The notes under the pieces: model-generated | Database searches by the model: none | The model's input: only the letters and a program-made list of their open reading frames with translations | Told to the model about the DNA's origin: nothing | Translations under genes and position numbers: made by a program | In this document: positions 11,394 through 22,529 of the stretch, one piece after another | How positions within the stretch are numbered: position 1 is the stretch's first letter | How the letters are laid out: each line of letters begins with the position of its first letter | Source of the DNA: Agrocybe praecox | Lineage: Eukaryota; Basidiomycota; Agaricomycetes; Agaricales; Agrocybaceae | Length of the DNA stretch: 64,000 bases | Direction of reading: 5' to 3' | Assembly: GCA_964017145.1 (NCBI GenBank) | Contig: OZ024844.1 | Span: 248,001-312,000, forward strand

Positions 11394-13949
11394 TTAAGAG
11401 TAACCAAGATAGGTTCGAGCATTGGCAAAAGCGCACTGAAAGATGCCACCGTGCTCGAAGTTTCCAATGTGTCCTATCACTGCCTGCACAGTGTTTCCAA
11501 TGACCGGATTCTGGTAAGCATGATATGCACCGAGGCCAAGCATGCCCGCAATAACGACGTTTTGAAGCAAGTGACGCGACTTCTGAGAGAATCTTTTCCT
11601 GGACAAGAAGCGTTCTGCACCGACGCCAGAGTAGTGATTCCAGTTTGGTGTACGGAGCCATATCCAGAACAATGTCGCGTATCTAGCATATAACGTCCCT
11701 ATGGCATCAGAGACCAGAAGCCAAGATTAGACAGGATATACTCACCCAGGGAAAATATTGCTGATTTTGCCTTTCTGACCGACGCGATACCACGACGAAC
11801 ATTGTGTATATTGGGTATTCTCCAGACGCGCATGGATTTTATCGTTATATGCATCAGTGGCCGCTCTGTCAACTTCGATTGACAGTATTTCGTTCTTGAG
11901 AATCGGCTGAATGAGTTGAAGAATATAGTTTATCTGACCATTTTTTGTCAGAACACAGGAATGGACAGAAATTACGATGAGCATACTGACCTGTACTTCG
12001 TTCGTGTATACCACCGAGGTCCATCCAGTTCCAGTGTTTGGTCCTGTAAACATCATTTAGACCCGCCGTTGAACCATATCCAAGAATCCACATACCGAAT
12101 ATAGTGAAGAAATTAGGGAAGCCAGGAGCTGTCGTTCCCATATATGCTTTTGGCCCTTCAGACTCTTCGTAGTAATCTTGAATAGTCTGATTGGTACCGT
12201 GAATATGTAATGGATAGACATCCTATGAGCAGCAGCAGCACATCAGTATCTTAAATGGGGATATTTTAAGAATAAAGTGATTTACTGCCGCAAATCCCGT
12301 TGCGAAGATTAAGACATCAAAAGGAATTATTTGGCCTAAGTAGGTTAGGAGTGAATGGGGGGTGGAAAAGGAACAAATATATCGGGCAGCGAACCTGTTT
12401 TTGTCACCACCCCATGCTCAACAATGCGGTCGATTCCATCCCAGTTTAGGTCGAGGTTCGGGCGATGAAGGGCATTGAGATAATTCGTATCGAAAATGAC
12501 ACGTTTGCAACCGAGAGCTAAGATATGGAATCGCGTCCGGAGATTGGATGAATTTTTCTTTAAAAAAAGACATTGGACGCACGGAAAGTCGGGATAAGTT
12601 TATCTTGATGCCTTTTGGGGGCTTTAAGCTTCATGAATCCTTTTAGGGACTGCGAACCTGAGATTAGATATTGGGCACTCGAACGAAGATGATAATCAAT
12701 CATTACCACTTGGAACAACCATCTAGTCGCTGGATTGGACCAGACCATTGTATAGAGGAACTCGAGCTAGATAAATTTAATCAGACTACAAGACAGTGTT
12801 TTTGAATATAAACGTCACAAACTTGGAGAAAGATGAACCACCTCTCAATCAGTCTAAAAGGCCCTATGTTTCGGGAGAGCCATCTTCTTAAAGAGGAATG
12901 ATTATGGCGAAGCTAAACAATAAAATAATTCTAAGTTAAACTTTCTCGAAAACATATCAAATAAGGTACCTACATCTGGCAGCAGCCAATGTGGAGTTCG
13001 ACAGAATTGCAAAACATTCACCTCCGGATCTTCAGATATTTTTGGCACAAATTGGGTCCTAGATATGATAACATTAACATCAGCATTCGTTTTCAGGGAA
13101 GTCGACGAATAGGGCACTCAACGCAGATGCGCCGTTCCCGATGACAGCCAAGCGTTTTCCCTTTAGCTCCACCTCTTTATTCCATCTCGCAGAATGGAAA
13201 ACGTCACCCTTGAAGGAGTCAAGTCCGGCAATTGTCGCGTATCTCGGTGATTCCAAAACGCCTATGGCGGATATAAGGACATCGGCAGTTGATTTCTCGA
13301 TATTGCCATTTGTAGTGTCCTCAACGGTGATGTTGTAATGGTTGCCCTTGACATCCCATTCGGCTGAAGTAACCTTACGGTTTAAGACGATGTGGGGGTA
13401 GAGATCGTATTTTTTGGCAAGCCTTATCCAATACTGAAGGATATCTTCTTGAGAGCCATGAGAAGACTTCCACTCTTGAAGATCAGTCGACAAAGAAAAG
13501 AAGGGCATTTGGACGTCCGATGAGCACCCCTGGATTGAAAAGACATGTGAGTTTATTCGTTGTTTTCTACCTGACCTGAAATTATACGTACCGGATATAC
13601 ATTGTCCTATTAATTCGCCACGTCGACCACCCATAGTGAGCTTTTCATAATTGCATGGAATAATAATAAATGCCCACCCTCCATGTCCCGCCTACTTCTC
13701 CTGCTTTGTCGTAAATCTAGTGTAACGAAGGGTTATTCGTTTTGGTTTTTTATCAAAAAAAAAAAAACTGGGGCTTACGACAAAGTCCAGAAAATTAAAC
13801 TGTACTTTTAATGCAATCGCGCAGGATATGCCGCCTGGTCTAGAAGGGTATGATCAGGCATGCAGGAGTGCTCCAAGTTGATATTCATAGTAAGTAACTT
13901 ACCCAGCACCCACAATGGCTACACGAGTTGCTTTAGGGCTACCTGACAT
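11394..13949 (-). CDS. Baeyer-Villiger-type FAD/NADPH monooxygenase
   Basis: Fifteen exons: 13949-13903, 13839-13779, 13716-13678, 13606-13592, 13529-13123, 13058-12974, 12912-12823, 12766-12710, 12649-12583, 12517-12395, 12335-12286, 12222-12096, 12043-11991, 11933-11746 and 11682-11394 (1698 bases, 565 residues). Motifs: FAD-binding GAGPGG near residue 16; GGTWRDNVYPGCSSDV; the Baeyer-Villiger fingerprint F-x-G-x3-H-x3-W at residues 160-170 (FKGDVFHSARWN, with Asn where Pro/Asp is usual); NADPH-binding GNGASA near 185; later GCKRVIFDTNYLNALHRPN and IFATGF. The reaction expected is insertion of oxygen next to a ketone carbonyl or a related hydroxylation. The last acceptor was chosen at 11683 because the nearer AG would give an immediate stop. 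Neighbouring ADH could supply its ketone substrate. Confidence 0.9.
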
Positions 13950-14776
13950 CGGAAGGGGGATGAAAACCGTTCACGGAAAATTAAGCAAGCAGATCCGGAA
14001 AACATATGCTGTTTATGTATTACGATTGTGAGAAAAAAAGAAGAAGGAGCGGACCCGTGCTTACTAAATATACATAGGCATTTTGGTTCCTGGTATCAAG
14101 TAATGGAGCGCGGGATAGTGCGTACGGTATGCTGAACAGTCCTATATTTATTCTTCGATTCAAACGGTGGTATATCAGCCTACATCAGTCTGCTCACTTT
14201 GTTTTCAGGCGTGTTATGCGTCTCTCGAAACGGCCCACTGAGGAGCGACCCGATAACCCATCAATGACAATGATCTGGACCAAGGCGGTTGGAGTGGGTC
14301 AAATGAATGACACGACGAGATGACAAACAGGGGAAATCCGATGGTCCAACAAATGATTTCCATCATGTTGGCTGTCCAATAATGCGTTGCGTTGTGTCAC
14401 TTGGCTAGCTTCTTGACCCTCCAATATCCAACGACTCCTAAAGAATTTTCAGAAAGTGTCAGGTCTTTGAATAAATCCATCGGCTTTACACACCGGGACT
14501 CATGACAAAGCGCTTTGATAATGAGCTACAAACCGACAGCTACTTCAGCCGCTAAACTTCGCCGTTGAAGGAACTTTTGAAACATATAACATGCAAAAGG
14601 CCATTAAATGGTATTGCTTCGGTACTCCCGTGTTTTTACATCAAAATTATACTGTCGAAATTATTTTTTGTCCATGATTATCATCTGAAAAAAGGTAACT
14701 CTTACCTTTACAAATTTAAATCTATCCAAATGATATAGTCTGTACCAAGGTGTCTAGGCGTCGTCTATCTAGGCAC
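13950..14776. other. intergenic, no gene recognised
   Basis: Contains the monooxygenase promoter and the 3' flank of the J-domain gene. The open frame 14129-14323 has no recognisable content. Confidence 0.5.
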
Positions 14777-15575
14777 TCAACGACCAAATCCAAATATGAC
14801 AGCTGTACCCAGCATCAGGACAACCACGACCTGGAATGGTCTGATCAGAGGATTTTCGTGGCGAATTTTATCCAATTCGCGTTCCCTGTTTTCTTTTGTC
14901 CGTCTCATCCCTGTCAACACATCTACATGGGCCGGCCGTGTATAATGTTGGCCAGAATATGAGGATGCTGTAGACGGGTTTTTCGGTCGTGAAGATGGAG
15001 GATTATATGCAAAGTCCATCGGGGGTTTCTTTTGGTTTCTAGCTCGTGTCTCCCATGCGTAGGTAGCGGACCGAGCAGCTTTGGAAGGTGGCGTACGAGG
15101 ATTGTATGATTGACTGGAGTGACTTGGGCGTGTCGCAGGCCGGTGGAGAAGACTTCGGTCATACGCACGTCTAAGAACATCTATTTTAAGAGAATGGAGA
15201 GAGAAAAAGGCGAATTATTCACCTTTCTCTGTCATTACTGAGCACCGAGTACGCCTCACTGGCTTTCTCAAATATTGCTCGGGATTTTGGGTCTTTCGAC
15301 ACGTCTGGGTGGTGTTGTTTGCTGAGCTAGACCGTCCTAAGTTCTCGATAATTTGTACGAGAAAGTATATGCCCCAACCTTGTAGAAATGAGACTAGACA
15401 TACTGAAAAATTAGTCCTAAAGATTCTGTGAATCGCGCAGAATGCCTCTTACTTTGATTTGCGACTTTGAAGCTCCCTCAGGCAGACCCAAAGTTTCGTA
15501 ATGGGTCCTCCTGCAGCATGTCGTAGAGAATGTTCGTATCCGGTGCCTCAGAGGTACGTATCCTGAGGTCAACAT
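14777..15575 (-). CDS. J-domain (DnaJ/Hsp40) co-chaperone, probably mitochondrial membrane
   Basis: Exons 15575-15453, 15393-15379, 15326-15223 and 15170-14777 (636 bases, 211 residues). The N terminus ([19 protein letters not shown]) is Arg/Ser/Thr-rich without acids, like a mitochondrial presequence. The J domain follows: [33 protein letters not shown] with the HPD tripeptide that stimulates Hsp70 ATPase, then [23 protein letters not shown]. The C terminus ends with a single hydrophobic helix ([18 protein letters not shown]), suggesting membrane anchoring. Exon 2 is only 15 bases. A longer in-frame N terminus up to 15695 exists, but the chosen Met gives the better targeting peptide. It shares a 218-base divergent promoter with ATG101. 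Confidence 0.87.
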
Positions 15576-15793
15576 CGTGGTGGGGAATAATGAACGGTGA
15601 AGCTTTGAAGTGTCTTTAGGTTTAACATCACCGTGATGCGGCACGCAACAACGTAAGGTTAGGGTTCCGCAATCCGCATCAACAAAGGCCTGCACAATGC
15701 TTTACTCGACGAGCTCGGGTTGCTCTGTAACATCGACCTCGATATATACCTTGGATATTTTTCTTGCTGAATCTCTTTTAATACCTCTTGGAC

Positions 15794-16628
15794 ATGAATA
15801 CCTCGATGCTACCTACGATAACCATGGATTTGGTATGCATTTTCTTCCATCTTAGGGTCTATTTGTGCTGCGAAATGACTAATGACAGGCTTTATGATAG
15901 GTGCTGGATCGTCTGACAACGAAAGACGTCCTTTGTGGGGTTCTGCACGCTATTCTATTCCATCGCCTTTTTGGAACCGTAAAACCGCAGACATTTGAAG
16001 TTCTGGATGTAACGATGGTACGCGAGGAGCGCTTAACATTGAAGACTAATATGTTTACATTAAAAATAATAGCCTGGCGTATCGGATCCGGAGATGGAGC
16101 GTTTGATTTACGAGAAAGTCGAGGTTTTTTGGAAAGGAATCGAGGGCGCGGAAAGCAAAAGAGGGCAGGTGGGTTCAATTTCATCACAATATGTTAGTTG
16201 ACAATTGTTTACGCGTTTTCTAGATTATCGTTACCTTAGCGGAGAAGAAAGTGAAAAAGAATTGGTTTTCGATTGGGGAAGAAGAAATTCCATGGGAACA
16301 GTGGTACTGCACCTTGAATTTTAGCACCTTGCTCTCTTTCTGATATCCTTTCGTAGGGTGATTAACGCTGAACTACGTCAACCGAGGACGGAATTAGGTG
16401 ATTAGAGAATCAACTTTTCAGCATCGATCCAACTTCTGAGACTTTGCAGACCGCCAGACATTCCACTCAAACCTGACGTCCGCCTTAATGAAAACAATGC
16501 ATACCATGATAACGTACACGTCGTCTGAGAAAGGGCGAGCCGTGGTCCCTCCAATCACAGATGCTTCCGGAATATCTCCATTCCCATTCAAAGTCACTGT
16601 CAAAGTCGGAAATTTGGAAGTTGGCTGA
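15794..16628 (+). CDS. ATG101: autophagy-related protein 101
   Basis: Exons 15794-15832, 15901-16017, 16073-16168, 16224-16303, 16357-16397 and 16450-16628 (552 bases, 183 residues). Diagnostic stretches: VLDRLTTKDVLCGVLHAILF, HRLFGTVKPQTFEVLDVT, KKVKKNWFSIGEEEIPWEQW (matching the W-P-F/W-S...E..P-W-E-x-W block of Atg101), RTELDRQTF, and a C-terminal HORMA-like strand region ISPFPFKVTVKVGNLEVG. Atg101 is a HORMA-fold subunit of the Atg1/ULK1 initiation complex that stabilises Atg13. It is absent from budding yeast but present in many other fungi. The start 15794 gives MNTSMLPTITMDLV; two later in-frame Met are possible. All splice sites are canonical. Confidence 0.93.
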
Positions 16629-17814
16629 AGGGATAACAATGACTCCCCGACCTCCTCGAACCCCACGATAGCCATATGATGCACAGAACCATAAAGCATT
16701 AGGATACACATACCCGTCAGGATGCCGCCTCCAGTGATCGGTTGACCAGGGACGATCGGAATACCGTTCATCTCAGGCCTGATACCGAAGAATCCGGACA
16801 TTTTCAAGGATACTGATACCTTGAATATCTATCCATGTCCCCATGCCTACGAGGACAATACGCGATTGCCTTCGTATTTATAAAGCTTATATGTTACAAA
16901 GTTACATCAAATAATCTTTTTAGACGCGCAATACGCGCCGCCTCCACGTCATTTTTGGGACATATTTCTCTTCCATATTGAAGCTGATGCCTCATTCCGT
17001 CAGGCGTTTCTTAAATATATCACTGACATGGATTCAATTTCTTCTCATACTCGCATTCATGGTGTCCTGCTACTCACTTTGTCTCCACAGATACTCCGCA
17101 CTGGCTTGGGCTGTTGTACAATTTGACGATGATTTATCAAGATTTCGTTACTCGGCTAGCGAGCTTCCACTGGTTCCTGGTGTGTGGTAGTGAAATACTT
17201 ATGTTCTGGATTTTTAACCTTACTGATACGTCAGCTTCATATAGACTACTTGAATTCCCGTCACTCTTTAAGAATACCTGGTGACCCAACTTGAAGTACA
17301 CCTGTGCACGAGTTCTCATTCAATACGCAAGCCTTACATACACGTATGCCTTTTCCCTGTGCAATCATCCGTCATTAACGCTTTGATTGCGTAGTCTGAT
17401 CATAAACTCTTGACCCATTCACGAATTCCGACTGCGGTTTCTACAAAAGTTGCATTAGACGGTGATACAAAAATTCGGGCTTAAACCCATGACTGCAAGC
17501 AAGTTCGAATTATCGATGAAACACGCTAATTCTTTGATGCTAAGAAGAACGTAAGTAACTATCCGCAGCTTGATAACAGATATAGTGCCTCAAATTTAGA
17601 TTTAACTTTTGAGAATCCAGGCTCGTGGCAAATCTTCTGACAGTTCTTTGATTTATCGAATTTATAATGCGGTCCCACGGCTGCTTGGCACTGGTACGGC
17701 ATCGGCGATGGGTCTACGTATAAAAAGCCACAGGAATCGAGTTCCTTTCTTTCGGTCGTACCACTTGGTGCTCCTACCGTTTCTTCATTTGCTGTTTGCT
17801 GAGACAGACAAGAC
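16629..17814. other. intergenic, no gene recognised
   Basis: Open frames at 16418-16807 (minus, largely antisense to ATG101) and 16978-17190 (plus, hydrophobic) show no family resemblance. The region also holds the Argonaute promoter. Confidence 0.45.
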
Positions 17815-20800
17815 ATGCCCCCACGAAGCGCATCAAACCGAGGCGGCCCCCGCAGAGGAGGAGGATCGGCGAGAGGTGGTGCTAGCAGCCCCTCTCCCAA
17901 TCCTCTTTCTCGTGGTGGCCGAGGCGGTGGTGCAGGTCGTGGGAGCCAGCCGAGTGCCGCTCCTAGCACAGCAGGTAAGCACGGTACACTTGTATAATGA
18001 CTTGAACGTTGTATTGAATGAATATTTTGTCCGCTCTGATCTTTTTTTTTTTTGCTGCTTGCATTGCACTTGAAAACGCTAGTGTCAACCCATGTTGAAA
18101 CCGTTGGCGTGAGACGACCAAATTTTGGCACTGCTGGGAGGGCCATCAAAGTTTTCGTCAATTCTTTCGCTATAAACTCGATCCCACAAAATTTCATTTT
18201 TCAATACGATGGTAGGCGTCTTGTATATGAATTTGCTGCTCTTATTCCTGATCCTTCTTTTATCTGATAGTCGGTAAGCACCTTTTATATCTAATAATCG
18301 GACGCGTGTTTTTGGATTCAGCGAACATTGTTACCTCCTTCCAGTGATTGGATCCGACAAATTTTCACCTAGTACAAATCAGAAAATTTTTGAGGCCTTG
18401 CAGAACCAGGAAACGGAGATATTCACGCCCAAGATGGTATACGATAATCGGAAAATCGCATTTTCATCTCGCGAACTGCCCTTCGGGGACGCTGATGCTC
18501 GCAGGGTGACTACTGGAAGTGATAAGAATGCTATACTTACTAACATTCTATTTTACCATCTCTTTCTTAGTTCGATGTCGTTTTACTCGATTCTGAGAGG
18601 CGAAGCGGCTCCAAGTCAGATCGGCCTCCCCGCCCCTTCAGTATTACCCTTACGAAAGTTGCAAAGATAAACCCAGAGTCAGTCTGTCGTGTCATGGGAA
18701 GATGTTTTCCATTACCATTCTGATATTTCCGCCTAGATTGCTCGATCGATATGTTCAAGGCGTTCAGTCTATCGACGAGAAGGTGGCGATGGCTATCACA
18801 GTATGTACTTAGTCAAGGCATTTTCGTTCTTCCATTTAAGTTATTAAAACGTGATGATTGCAAGGCCCTCAACGTAGTTATTCGGATGGCACCGAACCAA
18901 ATCTACCCGCACAACAAACGATCTTTTTACACTCCACAAGAAAAAAAAGATATCGGGAATGGTATAGAACTTTGGCGAGGCATTTTCCAGTCCGTTCGAC
19001 CGGCGATAGGAAAGCTGATCGTCACCATTGACCTCACTACTGCGCCTATGTATAAGGAAGGCCCGCTCATTAAACTTTGTCTGGAATTCATCGGAAATCC
19101 TAACCTTCGGGCGCAACACCTTTCCCCGAATCATGGCCTCCGTCCTTATGATCGGCTCAAGCTCCAGAAATTCCTTTCTGGTTTGAAGATAATTTCGAGG
19201 TCGACAGGCAACAAGCCTCGGACAATTCGTCGTCTGAGCGATCAAGGCGCGGATACCCTTCAGTTCAATAATTCCACGGGCGGTACAATGACCGTTGCCA
19301 ACTACTTCACAAGCATCAATATGCCACTCCAATATCCATCCGTTATTTGCATCCAGGTAAGCTGGCTGACCATGAATGCATCATTCATTTTTTTGACTCG
19401 GTTTTTCAGGTTGGACCGGTCGCCATGATTCCGCTTGAAATGTGTACTGTAATTCGAGGTCAAATCGTCAAATCCTTGCCCGAAGATAAAGTCCAGGATC
19501 GACTGGACTTTTCGACCCTTAAACCAGATGTGCGACTCGACAGGATCAAACGTGGAATTCAGGTCTTTTTTCCTTTTCTTAAATACTTTCCAAGGCATAT
19601 TTAAATAAATGAACAGAACCTACAATATGGTCGATCCGACTATGTCCGACAATTCGGCATGGATATTGATACTGAACCTCTACAAATTTCTGCACGAGTT
19701 ATCAATCAACCAAAACTCAGATACGGGGGATCTGGCCCCCAAACGATGGTTGTATGTTTGGCAAATTCGAGTACACATCTTCTGTTCGCTAATCGAAATC
19801 TTTAGGAGCCGCGAAACGGGGCTTGGAACATGTAAGATAACGCCAATTTATTTCTTTATCTTGGGGGTTGATGTTTTTCTTGATAAATAGGGTTGGAAAG
19901 AAATTTTATAAACCAGCAGCCATCGGTGCCTGGGTTATTTTAATCTACGAATTGGAACACAAATTCACGGATACAGACTCTCACGAAGCTGTTGCTGCGT
20001 TTTCCAGGGCATGTCAGAGCGTTGGTAAGATTTGCCGTCTCCGACTTTTCATGAACGCAACAGCTGGAATTTTGCTTTAGGAATTACATTCGCAAATAAA
20101 GACCCTATAATCAAGCGCGAGAACCCGAGGGGTGAGATCGAAGACGTGAGTGTCTTTTTATTAAAAGATATGGGCTTCATAAGCTAAACTACAAACTTGC
20201 AGCACATAAAGAAAATTGGGTCCGTGTGCCGGGAAAAATACAATCAAATTCCTTCTCTGGTCGTCGCAATCCTACCGGAAACTGGGGGCGAAATCTATGC
20301 CGCTGTAAAACAGTATGTTCTTTTTTTCAATGTTGTTTTCGATAATAAAAAATACAACTCTTGATCAAGTATTGGAGACATTAAAGTACGTCGTCCAAAA
20401 ACATACGTCTCTATATCGTCTCTGATGCACCGGCTTCTTTTTGATATAGCTTGGTTGCGCTACCCAGTGTCTCAGAGCGAGCAAGAGCAGACGTGCAAAG
20501 GAACAATATTGGATGAATGTGCTGTTGAAGTAGGGCTGCCTACACTTTTCGACGCAGAACTCACGCCTAACGCACCTCTCGATTAGGGTTAATGTCAAAC
20601 TTGGAGGTGTGAACGTAATTCCTGACCCAGCCGCTGTGGTTACTCTGTCCGATCCTGCCAACTCAACGATCGTCATGGGTGAGTAATAAATATTTATTCG
20701 ATATTCTATGCTCAAAAAAGGATCTTTCGGAAGGCGCCGACGTTATACACCCAGGCAACACCGACAAGCCTTCCTTTACTGCAGTTGTTGGGAGCGTCGA

Positions 20801-22148
20801 CTCCCAATGCGTGAAATATGTCGCTACCTCTCGCGTCCAAACAGGACGTCAAGAAATCATAGATGATTTGCAAGAGATGTGCAAGGTAAGTGATAGTAAA
20901 AGTTTACTATATTCTACTGTTTTTACTGAGAGTACTTCAGCGTATTCTGCAGCTTCGAATAGCTTACGGAACAGGAGTAGAGCGAAAATCCCGCGAGCAA
21001 GCGATACCTAAACGGCTTATCTTCTATCGAGGTGCCGATCCCTACTCTACTACAGAGTATTTTCTATTTTGTCTGACGGCGTCCATATTAACCAGATGGT
21101 GTCTCCGAAGGGCAATTCAAGCAGGTCTTGGACAACGGTAGGTCTTCGTTGAATGACTGAATATGTCCTTCATTTTCATTTAATTGATAATTTCATACAG
21201 AACTCCCACTTATTCAAGGTACGCCGCGAAGCACAATGCACGCTAAAATAAATGAATGACGACTTTTCTGCGCAGCTGCTTGTACCGAGTTAGGCATCAA
21301 TCCAAAGATTACATTGATCGTTGTTGGAAAGCGACACCACAATCAGTGAGTATCAATTTTCAACTTTGCTGTTACACAACGGGTTAATTAGGTCTCGTGT
21401 ATGTAGGATGTTCCCGACGCAGCCTACTCGCGACAGGAGCGGGAATAGCGATGCAGGGACAGTCATCGACAGTGGTATAACACACCCAACGGAGTTCGAC
21501 TTCATTCTTCTCAGCCATGCCGGAATTCTTGGGACCAGCCGACCGGCTCACTATAGTGTCAGTATTCTTTACTACTATGCAAATCTGCTCTCGAATGTAA
21601 ACTGACTTGTGTACCCTGAAACATAGGTACTTTTTGACGTAGGTTCTTTTGACATTATGCCACATTACGAATTATTCTAAAGTTGTTGCCTCTCATGTTT
21701 TAGCAAATCGGATTCAAGTAAGATCTTCACCTTCAACAGTAATTATATCACTCGCTGAACCAGCAGTCATTAGTGCCGATACAATGCAGTCTTTATCGTT
21801 CGCTTTGTGCCACATCTATGCTCGCTCAACTCGCTCGGTTTCTATACCTGCTCCGGTCTATTGTGCGTCTTTTGTCGTTGGCATAATATTATACAAGTCG
21901 CTGACCTGATGATGTTGTGCAGATGCAGACATAGTTTGCTCCCGTGCTAAACTCCACTTCGATCCCAAGGGCTCCCTCGGTCTTTCCGAAACCAACACCG
22001 AAGCCACCGGGGCAGGCGCAGGAGGGTTAGATGCATACAAAGCTGCATACAAGCCTCTTCACCCAAACCAAGAAAAACTTATGTATTTCACGGTATGTTC
22101 ATGCTCTACAATATCATGTTTCTGTCATATTGAACTGCATGAAAGTGA
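17815..22148 (+). CDS. Argonaute (PAZ-PIWI) protein, RNA silencing
   Basis: Twenty-six exons: 17815-17974, 18083-18211, 18345-18505, 18571-18677, 18737-18800, 18865-19356, 19410-19562, 19617-19748, 19806-19831, 19891-20024, 20081-20145, 20203-20312, 20370-20385, 20450-20529, 20587-20678, 20734-20885, 20953-21031, 21096-21137, 21201-21218, 21276-21345, 21407-21557, 21627-21638, 21704-21717, 21774-21862, 21923-22092 and 22146-22148 (2721 bases, 906 residues). Gly/Arg-rich (RGG) N terminus, ArgoL1/DUF1785 block with [23 protein letters not shown] region, PIWI domain with [40 protein letters not shown] and [16 protein letters not shown]. The slicer tetrad reads D643, E681, D718, D852 (DEDD), so it is probably cleavage-competent. 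It acts with small RNAs in RNA interference. The last exon is inferred to be just the stop codon. It is uninterrupted. Confidence 0.93.
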
Positions 22149-22529
22149 TTATGTTGTCATTCTTTCCGATCCTTCTTCGCCTCCTTTCTTGCTCAAATAA
22201 CGACTTCACCTAAACAAATGCAACAAAAATTTTAATGAATATAATGGCACCTGGACAAAGGCAAATGAACATATCCCCTGGAACATACTCCCTCGGATCC
22301 GAAGATGTCGTGGAGCAAACACCATTTGAAATATTGCAGGGTTGACCCTTGACTTGCACATTCTTGTACTTTTTTGATGATAAAATCGATAATAATTAAA
22401 TCCATAAAAATCAATTATTGCAGCAGTGAAGTGCATGAACAACATAATGTCAACATTCAGTAAGTATGTTATGAATAAGGTATATGATCATTAATCCTAG
22501 TCGATGCCAAATCTACGAGAAGCAGAATT
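22149..22529. other. convergent 3' spacer
   Basis: Lies between the Argonaute stop and the 5'-nucleotidase stop; AT-rich, nothing else seen. Confidence 0.5.

Noticed and set aside
16418..16807. Minus-strand open frame of 129 codons with hydrophobic N terminus
   Set aside because: Most of it is antisense to the last exon of ATG101, which has clear family sequence on the other strand; the rest shows no family or splice partners.
17559..18197. Minus-strand 212-codon frame over the Argonaute start
   Set aside because: Antisense to exon 1-2 of Argonaute including its Gly/Arg-rich region; Pro-rich artefact.
18844..19332. Minus-strand 162-codon frame
   Set aside because: Antisense to the longest Argonaute exon, which has strong family identity.
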